Below are positions 45,428-57,623 of a stretch of 64,000 bases of DNA, piece after piece. The translations under genes and the position numbers were made by a program. The stretch comes from Chrysemys picta bellii (Eukaryota; Chordata; Testudines; Emydidae). The notes beneath the pieces are model-generated. The model searched no databases. It saw only the letters and a program-made list of their open reading frames with translations, and had not been told where the DNA came from. How positions within the stretch are numbered: the first letter of the stretch is position 1; every line of letters begins with the position of its first letter. The stretch spans positions 3,410,001 through 3,474,000 of the forward strand of contig NC_088800.1 of assembly GCF_011386835.1 (NCBI RefSeq), read 5' to 3'.

Positions 45428-48400
45428 CTCTAGCTTCAGTGTGTGCGAGGCGTATAAAGGCTGGGAATACACTCATGCCAGAAAGGAACAGAGTCGCAGC
45501 TGGGTAGTGTTTTGAACGGCACAAATAAGGTTTAGTGCATTAAAAGACCAGTACACAGTATTAATATTTAATTCACTCTAAGCAGCTCATCTCCCGATTA
45601 AGCACACAGCAGCTGAAGCTGAACTCCCTAAACACGGACGAAAAAGGCAGTTTACCACCAGCTGCTTCTGCTGACATTTGATTGTTCAAACAAGCCCCAG
45701 TAAAAACAAAAGCGAAACAGTGGAATATGAGTATTTAATAAGATCCGACCTACCCAGGCTAGCACTTGGGATAAAGAAGGGATTTTAATAAGGCCTCTTT
45801 ATGATCCAATTAATGGATTCATATTCCCCACCTAAGCGAGGCCATTTGAACGTTGGCAGTAATGGCTTTGCGGAAGCAAATCCTTTCAGATGCTTCATGT
45901 GCATTGGGCACAAACTGCTAAAAATGCTTCCCTTAATGCCCCGAAGGTCCTGACTAATTTCGTACATTACAGGGCACCACGTAAATGTCATTTTGATTTC
46001 CGAGGCAGGAGGCAGCGAAAGGCATTTCAGCCGTCGGAGACGCTGCTGCTGAGCGTGAACATCTCGTTGCGCCTGACAGCACAATGGGGCACTGTCGGAT
46101 ATACCACAAACTATTCATCACTGATCCCTAGTAGGCAGGAGGGGGCACCATTGACCTATCCCCGCCGGTGGTATGTTCCTGCACAGGGATCAGTGCTTGG
46201 CCTTTGCACTAGCCCCAGGGACTCGGAAGCAGCATTGGTGAAGGTTTGTACAAGCGTGGGCCGGCTCCACAGCGAGTGGCTATCAGCCCAGTCCTACTGA
46301 CGTCAATGGAGATACTCCAGGGGACAGCAGCTCAGGATCTGGTCTGCACAAGTCCAAGTTCGGGGGAGTGGATGGCTCAAGGAGCCAGTCATGGAGTGAG
46401 GAGACGACCCTCTCTAGTTCCCTGGTTCCATCCCAGAGCTCTCCAGTCCCTGCCCAAGGCCTTCAGCGCCATCCTGCCTCCTTTTACAGCGGGCGACAGG
46501 ATCATTTTGGCGGGGAAGTGACCAGCCTGCCACGGGTTCTGGTCAAGCCTCCAGCTGAGGCCTGGACTATGTGACGTAGAGGGGAAGCACGCACGGTCAC
46601 TGCCCATTTGGGGTTTAGCGCATCACCCCAGAGCAGTCCGCAACCTCTCCGACGGACTAGGTTAGAGCACGACCCGTTCCCACAAGGCCTGAAAAGTGGT
46701 GTTTGGAGAAACAGAGTAGCAGTTCGGTTTTAATTTACTGGAAACAAAAGCACTTATTGCTCTGGCTGGTTTCCAGCCACACTAATCCTCTACAGTTGGG
46801 TGGCTCTGTCACTTGGAAGTAATGGCCCCAGGCTTCCTGTGGTGCCAACTCCTGACGTTCCGGCTGCTTCTCTAGGCCAGCCTGGCGCGCACGCTCTCGG
46901 GCCCCCTACGGTGCGCAAAAAGTTAGTTTTTTACATTATTTTTTCTAAGTGCCTGTAATTGCCTTTGAGGTTTAGAACCATGATTCAGGACTAAATGGAA
47001 GAACAAAGTAGGGAGGAGTCACCCCTGGACAGAGCACGGTCCTGGACTATCCCACACGCTAGTCCTCTCCCGTCCACTCTGCTGTGCTTCCCTTTAGAGC
47101 AGAGAAATTCTTACCGCAGCATGGGAAATTCTTCCACCTAGTCATTTAATTTTGTAAGATTACAGAAGTTGCCTCACTAGGAGCAAAGCCCAGATACCAG
47201 CCAAAGGTGGGTTTTCTCCCCTCCGTGTGCTGATTATTGTACTGTGTAGGCAAGATTAACAGAGCCAGGGACTCCACCACGGCAGCTATCCATCTCCAGG
47301 AGGTTCCTACAGGTCTTTCGTCCCACCCCCTGGTACATGGCTGTTCTCAGAGTCTGGTGGGTAACTCCAGCACTACAGCAGGAGTTTACGAGCATCAGTG
47401 ACCGATATTCTCACAACTGCACATGTAAACTAGGTAAACTGAGGCCAGAGTCTGCGCTAGACCATCAATATGTCATAACATTTGGGATCAGTAGATGACT
47501 CTGAACTATCTACAGAGCGACAAATCTATTGCTATTAACAATCAAGTGAGCCTGGTAAAGGAGCACATTGCTGACCTCTGACGTAAGCGCTCTCTAGGAT
47601 TTCTGGTTCATAAGAAAGTGTGTTGGGCCACACCGTAGACAAAAGGCAGCTCAGTGAAACTTGCTGCAGGTTTGCAGTCTAGTGGAGAGACTGTAGAGAC
47701 GTTTCTCCAGAAACAAGACAATTAGGGTCCCAAAAACGCAAAGAAAGGATGGGAATGGTGAAGTTATGCCAACGCAGGCTGCCAGGATGTGCTTTATAAC
47801 TGCAAGGTTGTGATGCCGAGTCCCAAAAGCGAGCGTGTGTAACATTCTATTAGCCGGAGCAGGCAAACACAACGAATGTTTAGTTACTCAACAGTAGATT
47901 TCACAAGGCCACACAGCAGGTAGATAGCCGCCTTTTAAGTCAGGCTTCAACAGGGCCTCTCTTTTTATGCCCACAAATACTTTCACCCACACAGAATGAC
48001 AGGCACAAATAGACAGACATCAAACTGTCTATGCTCACAATTCATGTATACGTCTCACCGTTACCGTTTGAGCCCAGCAGTCATTGTTGGTGCAAGAGTG
48101 GAGTGGCCATCTTTGTGGGTGCGCAACTGTCTCTGTAAAAACAGGGATCATTACTGGAAATCAGGCCCATTTTGAGCCCAGAAATACGAGAATCCATGGA
48201 AATGCAGGACCCAAGACAGGAGGTTCTTCCCAGGCACGATTCACCGACCTACTCCCTGATCTCATGAGTGCATCTAAAAATAGCCCAATGCTGCTATATA
48301 TTTTCCTAGCCCTGTAAACACCAAACCTGCACAAGCTGCTACTTAGCACAGTCACACAGGGAAGCAAAGATGTTCAAATGACCAGGAAGTTACACGTCAC

Positions 48401-48771
48401 AGACTGACTGTGGATGAAACCTTTTCTTTATTGCCTATCAATAAAATATGAATGAGTCTTTCTTCGGGGATGTACAAAACGAAGGGATGGTGGTAGAGAC
48501 TGGCTCATGCGCCGTTTTAGAAGCAGGAAGCCACACACAAAAACCGGACTGTGCTGCATTAGTAGCTAAGCAAAGCACATGGAGAACGAAAGCGACTGCA
48601 GTCTCCAGCACGCTCGTGGCCTCTCAGTGGCTTTCCCGAGTCCTTCGTGGAGGAGATGAAAGTGATGTTAATGAGCATCGTTGGGCTGTTCTTGCTGCAA
48701 AACAATACGGGCTGGTGAGCATCGTGAGTACATCGCTCATTGCAATGGAAACAACTCCCACGACCTCTGAC
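45427..48771. other. Region without a recognised gene
   Basis: The left part (45590-46080) is unique, repeat-free and rich in homeobox-like ATTA/TAAT words; it is a candidate conserved non-coding element. Elsewhere no exon or repeat was recognised. Confidence 0.45.
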
Positions 48772-48910
48772 GGCTAGAAGCTGGGACTGGGAGACGACGC
48801 ATCACTCAGTAAATTGCCCTGTTCTGTTCACTCTGAACACCTGAACTGGTCACTATCAGAAGACAGGATACTAGGCCTGGACCCTGTATGCTCATTGTTA
48901 TGTTCTTGTT
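48772..48910 (+). repeat. CR1 tail
   Basis: CTAGAAGCTGGGACTGGGAG, ATTGCCCTGTTCTGTTCAC and TATCAGAAGACAGGATACTA match the CR1 tail seen at 6560-6690. Confidence 0.6.
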
Positions 48911-49129
48911 AACTGACCAAACACTGCTCCTGCGACCCCAGTGAGTGAAGCAAGCATGAAAACATCCTGTTGGCATTCGGTTTTGTCCAGTAATTAGTTG
49001 GCCTACAACCTATTCCAAAACACTTTTTACAGGCCTGCTTTGCCAGGAAAACCCAAGCGCCTGCTGATCCCATCGTGGTTTTATAATGTCACCTAACACG
49101 CTGCTCTCCAAATACAGCCCCTTTTTCAG

Positions 49130-49290
49130 GAACTGCAGGGAGAGTCATGGGAGTTTAAGGCCAGAAAGAGCCATTCGATCATGTAGTCTGACCTCCTGTA
49201 TAGCCCAGACTATTACATTTTACTCACTTACCCCTGTACTGAACCCAGTACCTTCCCTTATCAATCTTCTACACTTCTTAACTTGTAATT
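49130..49290 (-). repeat. CR1 tail remnant
   Basis: It carries GGCCAGAAAGAGCCATTCGA and TAGTCTGACCTCCTGTATAG, the same phrase order as the longer CR1 at 50138. Confidence 0.55.
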
Positions 49291-49686
49291 TATACTGATT
49301 TCTCTCTCTCACGCACGAGCTTTTTAAATTTCACTTTGCAACTGCACCAGAATGGGCTTTTAGAGGAAGTTGTTCTTCGATTGTGGAATCGTGGCTTTTT
49401 GACTATCTAATAAACTCTTCTTCGGGAACTCCCAATTTTCATTTTTTTTTTTAATGTTTCCTTCCAGTCAATTTCACTCTGTTTTTCCTGGCTTTGACAA
49501 ATTGACTCTTTTGAAGATAAGAATGAGTGTGAAGGTAGGAGCTTCAACCCTAGAGGCCCCGTCTTCTCCCAGGGATCAGGAATCCCCCACCACTCTCAAT
49601 TGAGCAGAGCCTTTGTCCCATTTAGCTGGGAGTTGGCTCTGTAGCTCCTGTGTCTGATGGGAAGCCCTGGCTGCAGCCATCTGGGC

Positions 49687-49912
49687 TGTCTACCCTACAA
49701 AGCCTATGTCAGCATAGGTCCCTAGCATAGAATTTTTCTGCCGGTGTAGGAACAGCACCTCCCTGAACAACATTCGTTATGCCGACAAAAGCTCTCTTGT
49801 GTTGGCACAGCTGCATCTCCACAGCGTAGCTGTGTTGGTCAAGAGTGGGGGTTTTCCACACCCCTGACTGACACAGCTATGCCAGTAGAAGTTTTAAGTG
49901 TAGACCAAGCCT
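49687..49912. repeat. DNA-transposon-like repeat
   Basis: The ends GGCTGTCTACCCTACAAAG and complement GGCTTGGTCTACACTTAAAA are imperfect inverted repeats around GTGTTGGCACAGCTGC and complement-like AGCTGTGTTGG motifs. It is similar to 19690-19934. Confidence 0.45.
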
Positions 49913-50137
49913 GTATCTTATGTGGTCTAAGTTTCCCAGCCAGCGTCTTGTCTAGAACTAGTCGTTTGGTTGGGGGTGATGGTTGTTGGTTTGAGAGGCT
50001 GCCTGGTTTGCTTTGCTTTGCTTTGCCAGGTTGTGGATCTGAGCTGTTTGTCATTTTATACTTCCTTCTTTTCTATACTTACATGACTTATGAGAAGCAC
50101 CTTCTAACTGGGTTAGCTACAGCTCTTTCCTCCAGAA

Positions 50138-50515
50138 TCACAGACTTTAAGGTCAGAAGGGACCATTATGATTGTCTAGTCTGACCTCCTGCACAATGCA
50201 GGCCACAGAAACTCACCCACCCACTCCTGTATCAAACCTGTCTCTGAGCCATTGAAGTCCTCAAATCACGGTTTAAAGACGTCAAGGTGCAGAGAACCTT
50301 CCAGCAAGTGACTCATGCCCCACGCTGCAGAGGAAGGCAACCCCCCCCCCCCCCAGGGCTTCTGCCAATCTGCCCTGGAGGAAAATTCCTTCCCGACCCC
50401 AAATATGGCAATCAGCTAAACCCTGAGAAGCTGCCCAGACTTGTCCAATTTGTCGGGCATACCTAGGCCCGAGAATTTCTTGGGTTTCTGTAGAAGGGGA
50501 GAGAGAAAATCATCT
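50138..50515 (-). repeat. CR1 LINE 3' fragment
   Basis: It carries AATCACAGACTTTAAGGTCA, GTCTAGTCTGACCTCCTGCA, a C16 run at about 50340, and GAAAATTCCTTCCCGACCCC, characteristic CR1 3' UTR phrases in antisense. Confidence 0.75.
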
Positions 50516-50751
50516 TATCAAGCTCCAAGTGAGTCTTTTCTAGGATTCCTCAGATTTCTGTTTTGCCAGCTGCCCCAGGGAAGGGGCCAGATGGTATAGA
50601 ACAAGATGCAGGCACTTGGGGAACAAAAGGCTTTGAGGCTGGTTTGAGCACCAGTGCCAAGTGTGAATCAATTCAGGTCCCCAGGCATTGCTTTCCAGTA
50701 GGAAATGGCACTTGGCCACAAGCCTGATTGGACCCATCTCCAGCAGGGCTT

Positions 50752-50922
50752 GGGGGGAGGGATAGCTCAGTGGTTTGAGCATTGGCCTGCTAAACCCAGG
50801 GTTGTGAGTTCAATCCTTGAAGGGGCCACCTAGGGATCTAATCAGTACTTGGTTCTGCTAGTGAAGGCAGGGGACTATGACCTTTCAGGGTCCCTTCCAG
50901 TTCTAGGAGATAGGGATATCTC
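50752..50922 (+). repeat. tRNA-headed SINE with CR1-like tail, sense orientation
   Basis: It reads GGATAGCTCAGTGGTTTGAG (A box), GGTTGTGAGTTCAATCCTTG (B box), then the body and TTCAGGGTCCCTTCCAGTTC tail. This is the only copy here on the plus strand. Confidence 0.88.
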
Positions 50923-51294
50923 CATATATTAATGTAATTCCAGGCTTCTACCTTTTTCTCCAGATTTCCTGAATTACTTGGAGGGTATAAATAAAGAAAC
51001 CACTTAGAAGACAGACAGACAGACTGAGCAGATACCAGCTTCCATGGTCTTCTTGCTCAGGGGAATAGAAATAGATAGTCCACGTTGATGGGAGGTTTCT
51101 CTCTAGCTTTCTGAAGAGATGTGGTTTACTCGTTAAATGTCACTTGGGGTCATTGGGTTATGTACATGTCCCTTGATAGAACAGAAACCCCAACTTCATG
51201 TCAGATTGAGTGGCACGGGTTGCCATTTATAGATACTAGAGAAGGCACATCCATGATAATTTTCGTTAAAGGATCATTCCTATCAAAGGCTCAG

Positions 51295-51475
51295 TGGTGA
51301 GGAGCAGAAGACCTGGGTTCTATTGCCAACTCCAACAGTGATTTGCTGTAAGAGTGTAGGCAAGTCACAGCTATGTGCCTAGGTTTAGCCATCTAATGGG
51401 AGAGTGTTTATGCACAAGCATGAAGCACTGAAAAATCCTTGGGCAAGCGGTGCTATAGACATGCAAAATACTAGT
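51295..51475 (+). repeat. MIR-like SINE
   Basis: It carries GAAGACCTGGGTTCTATTGC, GTAGGCAAGTCACAGCTATG and AAGCGGTGCTATAGACATGC, the MIR head, core and tail in order. Confidence 0.6.
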
Positions 51476-51590
51476 TATAAGAGAAGCAGTTTCATCACAT
51501 GATTTAACAAACACAAAGCTTATTGTGACAATCAGAAAAGCAAAGCATGGAAAAGGAATTATCTCAACAGTAACAAAGCACTCTCTAGAT

Positions 51591-52398
51591 TGGGGTGGGC
51601 AAACTACGGCCCAGAGGCCGCATCCGGCCCATCAGACCTTTCAATCCGGCCCTCGAGCTCCAGCCGGGGAGCGGGGTCGGGAGCTTGCCTGCTCCACGCA
51701 GCTCCTGGAAGCAGCGGCATGTCCCCCCTTCCGGCTCCTACATGTAGGGGCAGCCAGGGGGCTCCACGCGCTGCCCCCTGGCCAAGCACCGGCTCTGCAG
51801 CTCCCATTGGCCAAGAACCATGGCCAATGGAAGCTGTAGGGGCAGCATGCGGAGCTGCCTGGCCGGCGCCGCGCCTCCACGTAGGAGGGGGCACATGCTG
51901 ATGCTTCCGGGAGTTGCTTGAGGTGCCTGGAGCCTGAACCCCTGACCTCCTCCCACACCCCAACCCCCTGCCCCAGCCCTGATTCCCCTCCTGCCCTCCA
52001 AACCCTTTGGTCCCAACCAGGAGCACCCTCCTGAACCCCAAACCCTCATCCCCAACCCCACCCTAGAGCCCCCTCCCACACTCTGAACCCCCCAGCCTGG
52101 AGCCCCTTCCCCCACACCCACACTGTAACCCCCTGCCCCAGTCCAGAGACCCCTCCCATATTCTGAACCCCTCTGCTCCCCCCCTAGCCCGCAGTCCCAT
52201 CCTGCACCCCAAACCCCCCATCCCTGGCCCCACCCCAGAGCTCGCACCTCCAGCTGGAACCCTCATCCCCTCCTGCATCCCAACCCCCTGCCCGGAGCCC
52301 CCTCCTGCACCCTGAACTCCTCATTTCATGAGCATTCATGACCTGCCATACAATTTTCATACTCAGATGTGGCCCTTAGGCCAGTTTGCCCACCCCTA
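51591..52398. mobile_element. hAT element, 808 bp, GC-rich, non-coding
   Basis: Ends TGGGGTGGGCAAACTACGGC and complement TAGGGGTGGGCAAACTGGCC are flanked by CTCTAGAT (51583-51590) and CTCTAGGT (52399-52406), a 7/8 match. The body has long pyrimidine-rich CCCCAACCCC runs that create false ORFs of up to 169 codons. No transposase was seen. Confidence 0.8.
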
Positions 52399-52557
52399 CT
52401 CTAGGTCAACCTGTATCACCACCACCCTGTCTTCCTGCTAGGACACGTGATTAAAGCAAGACTGTAGCGTGATGAAAGAAAGCAATGTGAAGACCACAGC
52501 CTAAACCTCTGGTGACCATTATAATGTGAGTTACTTACTGATAACTCCTCTCTAGGA

Positions 52558-52825
52558 TTACAGAATCCTAGAAAACGCAGGGCTGGAAGGGACCTTAAGA
52601 AGTCACCAAGTCCAGCCCCCCGAGCGGAGGCAGGACCAAGTTAACCTAGACCAGCCCTGAAAGATGTTTGTTCAACCTGTTCTTAAACTCCAATGATGGG
52701 AATTCCACAGCCTCCCTTGATAAGGGAGTTTCTTTATTTATTCCAGAGCTTAACTATCCTTATAGATAGAAAGGGTTTCTTAATATCAAACCTAAATCTC
52801 CCTGGCTGCAGATTAAGTATTAAAG
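52558..52825 (-). repeat. CR1 LINE 3' fragment
   Basis: It carries GGGCTGGAAGGGACCTTAAG, GACCAAGTTAACCTAGACCA and ATGATGGGAATTCCACAGCC. It is the same subfamily as 29262-29975. Confidence 0.78.
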
Positions 52826-53462
52826 AATGCTATATTTAACAAGCATTGTACTGTCCTAAAGACTCATTTGTAGTACCGTTCGCACTTCACCATAGCAAAA
52901 ACCGACCTTGTTTAACACACTAAAATGCTGAGCAGTTGTGTCATTTAAATAGCTTCTTCCATTTTTGGAAGAGGATTAGTAAGTGATAGAAGGGAACTAT
53001 TTAACATTCAGGAAACGTAATGCACACGTGCAAGTTATCAATCATTGTAGGCAGATGGTAAATGTATCTCCTTTCACCACAAATTGAGCAGCAAACATTC
53101 AAATTCATCACCAAGACAACATATTTAAATTCACTTCTATTTTCAGTTCAGACATTCTTAACAAATTGCTAAGTAATGAAAATCAATACTTTTGTCCAAA
53201 TAGTTGAGGGAAGATGCTGGAAAGTCTGCATCATTCTAGCAGAGGCATGGTCTAGCTATTTGAATTGTATAAAGTTGTTAAAAAGACACATTAACTCACG
53301 GCTTACATACGTATGTAGGTCAGAATGTTCTTTGCAGCTAAAAATCATCTGACTTTTCACCTCCAAGCTACTAGTGACGGAGGCCACAGGAGTGACTAGC
53401 AAGGTATTTCCAAATTTGCTGTCCCTGTGTGTTAAGCAGGAAGTTTCACTTCAGTCTTGGAA
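52826..53462. other. Region without a recognised gene
   Basis: AT-rich, unique-looking sequence with no repeat or exon recognised. Confidence 0.5.
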
Positions 53463-53645
53463 TCGTAGAATATCAGGGTTGGAAGGGACCTTAGATGGTC
53501 ATCTAGTCCAACCCCCTGCTCAAAGCAGGACCAATCCCCAGACAGATTTTTGCCCCAGATCCCTAAATGGCCCCCTCAAGAATTGAACTCTCAACCCTGG
53601 GTTTAGCAGGCCAATGCTCAAACCACTGAGCTATCCCTCCCCCCA
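53463..53645 (-). repeat. tRNA-headed SINE with CR1-like tail
   Basis: It has tail ATATCAGGGTTGGAAGGGAC and head complement CCACTGAGCTATCCCTCCC. It is nearly identical to the copy at 30733-30908. Confidence 0.88.
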
Positions 53646-54249
53646 ACAGAAAAAGCCTTGCAGAATAAAATTCAAGGGGCCCCCAATTCCTTTTTTGTTG
53701 CAATTTCAATTGCAGTAAGTTAAGCCACGTTTAACTTTTCTACCTACAGGTAAGGCAGACGTATTTACACAAGACGTATTTAGCTAAAGCGATAGATAAC
53801 GAGACTAGTAACACTCTTGTATAGATTACTGCAAATGCAGACCATCCATTTGCTTCGTTAGTTTATTGTCCAATGATTATCAGTTCAAATTTAGAATGAT
53901 CACACAGTCTGAGAATTAAATATATTTAGGTTCTGGGGCCCTTTAGTGGAAATAACTGACAGTATCCAGCTTATTTGGGAGGTTGGGGATCAGAGGTCTG
54001 AGTGGAAGTCACCTCAAAGATTAAGAGAAGCCCCAACAAGCAAGCTAGGAAGAGGCAGAAAGAGCCTGCTCCACCTTCACCATAGAGGGTCACTGCTTCG
54101 AGGATACTGTATCCTGAAAGGGACATTTATCTAACCATTAGGAAGATTGCTAACTAGATAATGGGGTTGTTTTTACTTGCGTGCAATCAAGCAATTACTT
54201 TTTCCTCATGTAGGTGATTCATATGCCAATTAAAAGGTAACACCCAAAA
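53646..54249. other. Flank downstream of GLCE
   Basis: AT-rich sequence immediately past the inferred GLCE cleavage site. No feature was recognised. Confidence 0.5.
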
Positions 54250-54270
54250 CCATGTCTTAAGATAAAAAAT

Positions 54271-54276
54271 TTTATT
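54271..54276 (-). promoter_or_regulatory. Candidate GLCE distal polyadenylation signal AATAAA
   Basis: The minus strand reads AATAAA here, followed 20-35 bases downstream by a G/U-rich run (GGTTTTGGGTGTT), the usual cleavage-factor arrangement. Sequence on the GLCE side is single-copy and AU-rich. Cleavage would fall near 54250. Confidence 0.55.
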
Positions 54277-55827
54277 TTACAATTTTATAAAGCAGCTTTA
54301 CATTAAGCACAAATGTTGATCCATTTAATTTGTATATAAACATAATAGTACCTCTTTCCCTCTGCAAAAAATCATGTCTTGCTGTATATAAAACTAATAT
54401 GTGCACATTGTGCTTAAACTGCAAAGTCTATACAGCTTTACAAAGGACTACCCTTTAGAAGGGCATCCTGTAAACAATTTATTGCATATTTAACACATGG
54501 TGTGTACCCCCCATGTAAAATGTAGAAAAGAATAAAGTACAATTACAAAGTGAGTGAAAATAGCAGCTTTCAGTGAATGTCTCACACAATGGCCAAGAAA
54601 AACAGCACTGTCACACTTCTATAGTTGTGCTTGTGTCACTGGTTTGCATATACCCACGTGCACTGTGTTTCTGATGAAATATATATGTACAATAATCCTA
54701 GCGAATGGGTTAAATAGACCTTAGCATCGAAGATCTTTTGTCAGTTTAAAAACAGAGGTACAAAAGGGATTATACAGTGAAAACAAATAAATGAAATTAC
54801 CGGCACTGGTGTCAATTAATGCTCTCCCAGAGCCCACTTCTTTTTTAAAACGAAGAGGAATCCATGCTTTAGGTTCCATAAGCACTCCTGGCTGATTGCT
54901 TAATTTACATGCATATGCACTCCAACAACAAAAATGCAATGTGATTGCTTTAAAAATAGAATGGTACAACATCAGTTTCTCAGTTGAAATGACTAACCTA
55001 TGTTTCTTAACAAATCTATTTGTCTGCTGCCGGATGGACTCCAATGTGAGGTATGAAACATGGAAAGATCAATGCCACTATTTGTTTTTAACACTCTTTT
55101 CCTAATCAGTAGGAAAAGGCGTTCACAGTTAAGGCACTGATATTTGTCACAGAAGCAGTACCCAAACCTCCTCATTTGATTCTCCAAATTTAAAATGGGT
55201 ATAATGTTGAGGAAACACACCAGAAAGCTGTCTCTGTCAGTCTCAGATAGTGATCAGCTATCGGAGAAGTAGGTTTTTTTTTCTTTCTTTTTTGTAATTT
55301 GAGGAAAATCTCCTCTCTGAACACTTTGGTATTGATAAAGATTTTAGGGTTCAAAATAGTTCTGCTGTGACATCTACTTTTTGTTGGAATCAATACGATC
55401 ATGTTATGTGTTTGCAAAGATCAAAAGAACTACAAACCGGTTTCGTACATTGGTGAGCAAAATAGAAAAGGCTTTTAAAGTCTTACTGTGATCTGCCACA
55501 TCTCTCCTTTCACTGGTTTGAATTTATTTTGTCCCCAATACAAACATCTCTCCCCACTCAAACTCTCCTTGGTATTTTTTTTAAACCACACATAAAAATT
55601 AGGAACATACAACAGGACCAACAGAAAAAAAAAATCTGTTAACTAGAGGGTGTACTCTACTATGCTGGAATGTGTCTACAACTTAAAGGTTTGGGATCCA
55701 TCATCTGTACTGACCAAAATATTAGCAGATATTAGTGATACAGACTACCATAAAAAACACTATTGGTCCAATGACATGAGTTGGTTCGTTTACTCTCTCC
55801 GAACTACAAGGAGGCAAAACACATGTT

Positions 55828-56451
55828 TAGAGCCTACCAAATTCACGGATTATTTTAGTCAATTTGACGGTCATAGGATTTGAAAAATAGTCAATTTCAC
55901 ACTGTCATATGATTACATCTGAAATGTTACAGTGTTCTAGGTGTGGGGTTCCTGACCCAAAAGAGGGCAGCGGGATTGCCACCCTCACTTCTGCGCTGCT
56001 GCTGGCTGGATGCCAAGCTCTAAGCCAGCATCCCTGCCACCAGCAGTGCAGAAGCAAAGGTTGCAAGGTCTGGGGAGGTGGGTTAACATATGTCCGGGTT
56101 TTCCCCGCAGCCTCTCCACCAGGATTGGGGGCTGACAGCTGGGGCCGCAGCCTCTCTGCCTGGCTCGGGGGGCTGTCACAGCCAGCAGCTGCAGCACTTC
56201 CTGCAGGTGGGGGAAGTTCCTGGAGGTGGGTCTGACCCAGGATTGAGAGCGGCCCCTGCAGGGGAAGAGGAAGTCCTGTCCCTCCTCACCCTGGTCTGGG
56301 ACTAACAGCTGGAGCCCAGCCCATGGTAGGAGGCCCCAGCTGGGGCGCCCCCAGCCCTGCCCTTCCCCTACAATAGCCAGATTTCATGGGGGAGATCAGA
56401 TTTCACGGTCCATGATGCGTTTTTCACGGCCGTGAATCTGATAGGGCCCTA
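55828..56451. mobile_element. hAT element inside the GLCE 3' UTR
   Basis: Inverted ends TAGAGCCTACCAAATTCACG and TAGGGCCCTATCAGATTCAC (complement of the right end) are flanked by perfect 8-bp copies CACATGTT at 55820-55827 and 56452-56459. It is 624 bp, GC-rich in the middle and non-coding. It stands out against AT-rich UTR on both sides. Confidence 0.9.
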
Positions 56452-57623
56452 CACATGTTGAAATGAAAGACTGCAATGGCTACTGAGAAGACTTTATAAA
56501 TATCAAAAGGAAATGTCAGGTTAATTCTGAACAATAATGTAGGTCACTGAATGCATGGGTTCGACACATTCAGTTATTGCACAAGTACTCTTCCTCACTT
56601 GTCAGAGCAACTGAGAATACAAAAAATTAAGCCAATATTGTGGGTATAACTAAGTGTAGACACCTAGATTGTAATTTTAACATTAAAATGCTTGATCCAC
56701 TTTTTAAAAAACAGTTTAAAAATTAAATCACTAGAAAAAAATCATATTGATACAGAAACCTCTCAAGTGTGGGTGAAAATACAGTACAAAACATCAGATT
56801 CCACAACAAGAGATTCCAACTATGGGGGGGAATGTTGATTAGCAAGCCTCAAATATGATTGTAAATTCAAATTTAAATGGTATGCTTGCAGTTTTTGTGC
56901 AGTCAACTAATCCCACTTTGAGTTGTGCTTACATAACTTAAGAAGCCTGAATGCTGGCTATGTGTGTTTTCCATTTACACATCTTTAAAGAAACCATATG
57001 TTCAACATATTTCTTGATATATAGAATTTAAAACAAATTTTGTGTATTTTTCCCCCCCAAGAAAAAAAACTATTAGAGAAACACTTTTTAAAAGATACAC
57101 TGTCGACTACCCAGGTTACAAGTAAATACACATTTACTGCATTACATCACATGATCTGTAATTCTGTTTCCAACATATATACAGATAATTCCATTTTAAA
57201 AGAGGCCACATACTAACTTTTCAGGCAAGTGCTGGACTTTAGAGACCTGTATGGCTTCTGTAAATTATCTTTTTCCTACAAAAAGGAAAAATAAACTCCC
57301 CCTCCCCCCCCAAACTCAGGAGTACAATTTTGTTCAGTGCGAATAATTTCGCTATGGAACACTATGGGCAGGTAAACAAGATAAAGTACCAGCTTTTATT
57401 CAGTCCTTTGACTGGACCCCTGCTTCAAATTCCACCTCCCAGACAGAAGTATTCTCACGCTGGAATGCAATTACTTTCTGAAGATCAGTTTTGAGGACCA
57501 CTTTGAAATAGTCCACAAAAAACTTAGTATGCAACCTTTTAAAATGTACCTTTGTTTAGCTTTAAGGAGTCCAATAATTCCTGTCAACAGCAGATAGCTG
57601 AAACGGGGTTTTGGTTGTGAGCT

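Larger units (their letters stand above)
54250..57623 (-). other. GLCE: GLCE 3' untranslated region (inferred extent)
   Basis: This is low-GC, mostly single-copy sequence downstream of the GLCE stop codon, running about 3.4 kb to a convincing polyadenylation signal. The length fits the long 3' UTR of vertebrate GLCE. It contains one clear foreign insertion, a hAT element at 55828-56451. Other AATAAA hexamers on the minus strand (near 57391 and 55526) could give shorter transcripts. The extent is inferred from the signal, not from transcript data. Confidence 0.6.

Noticed and set aside
45184..45507. ORFs reading through the CA repeat
   Set aside because: The poly Val-Cys or Thr-His translation arises only from the microsatellite.
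50752..50830. tRNA-like sequence
   Set aside because: It has A and B boxes, but it is the head of a SINE with a CR1 tail, present five times here. It is not a functional tRNA gene.
51590..52247. ORFs of 103-169 codons in a Pro/Gly-rich stretch
   Set aside because: They follow the CCCCAACCCC runs of the hAT element at 51591-52398.
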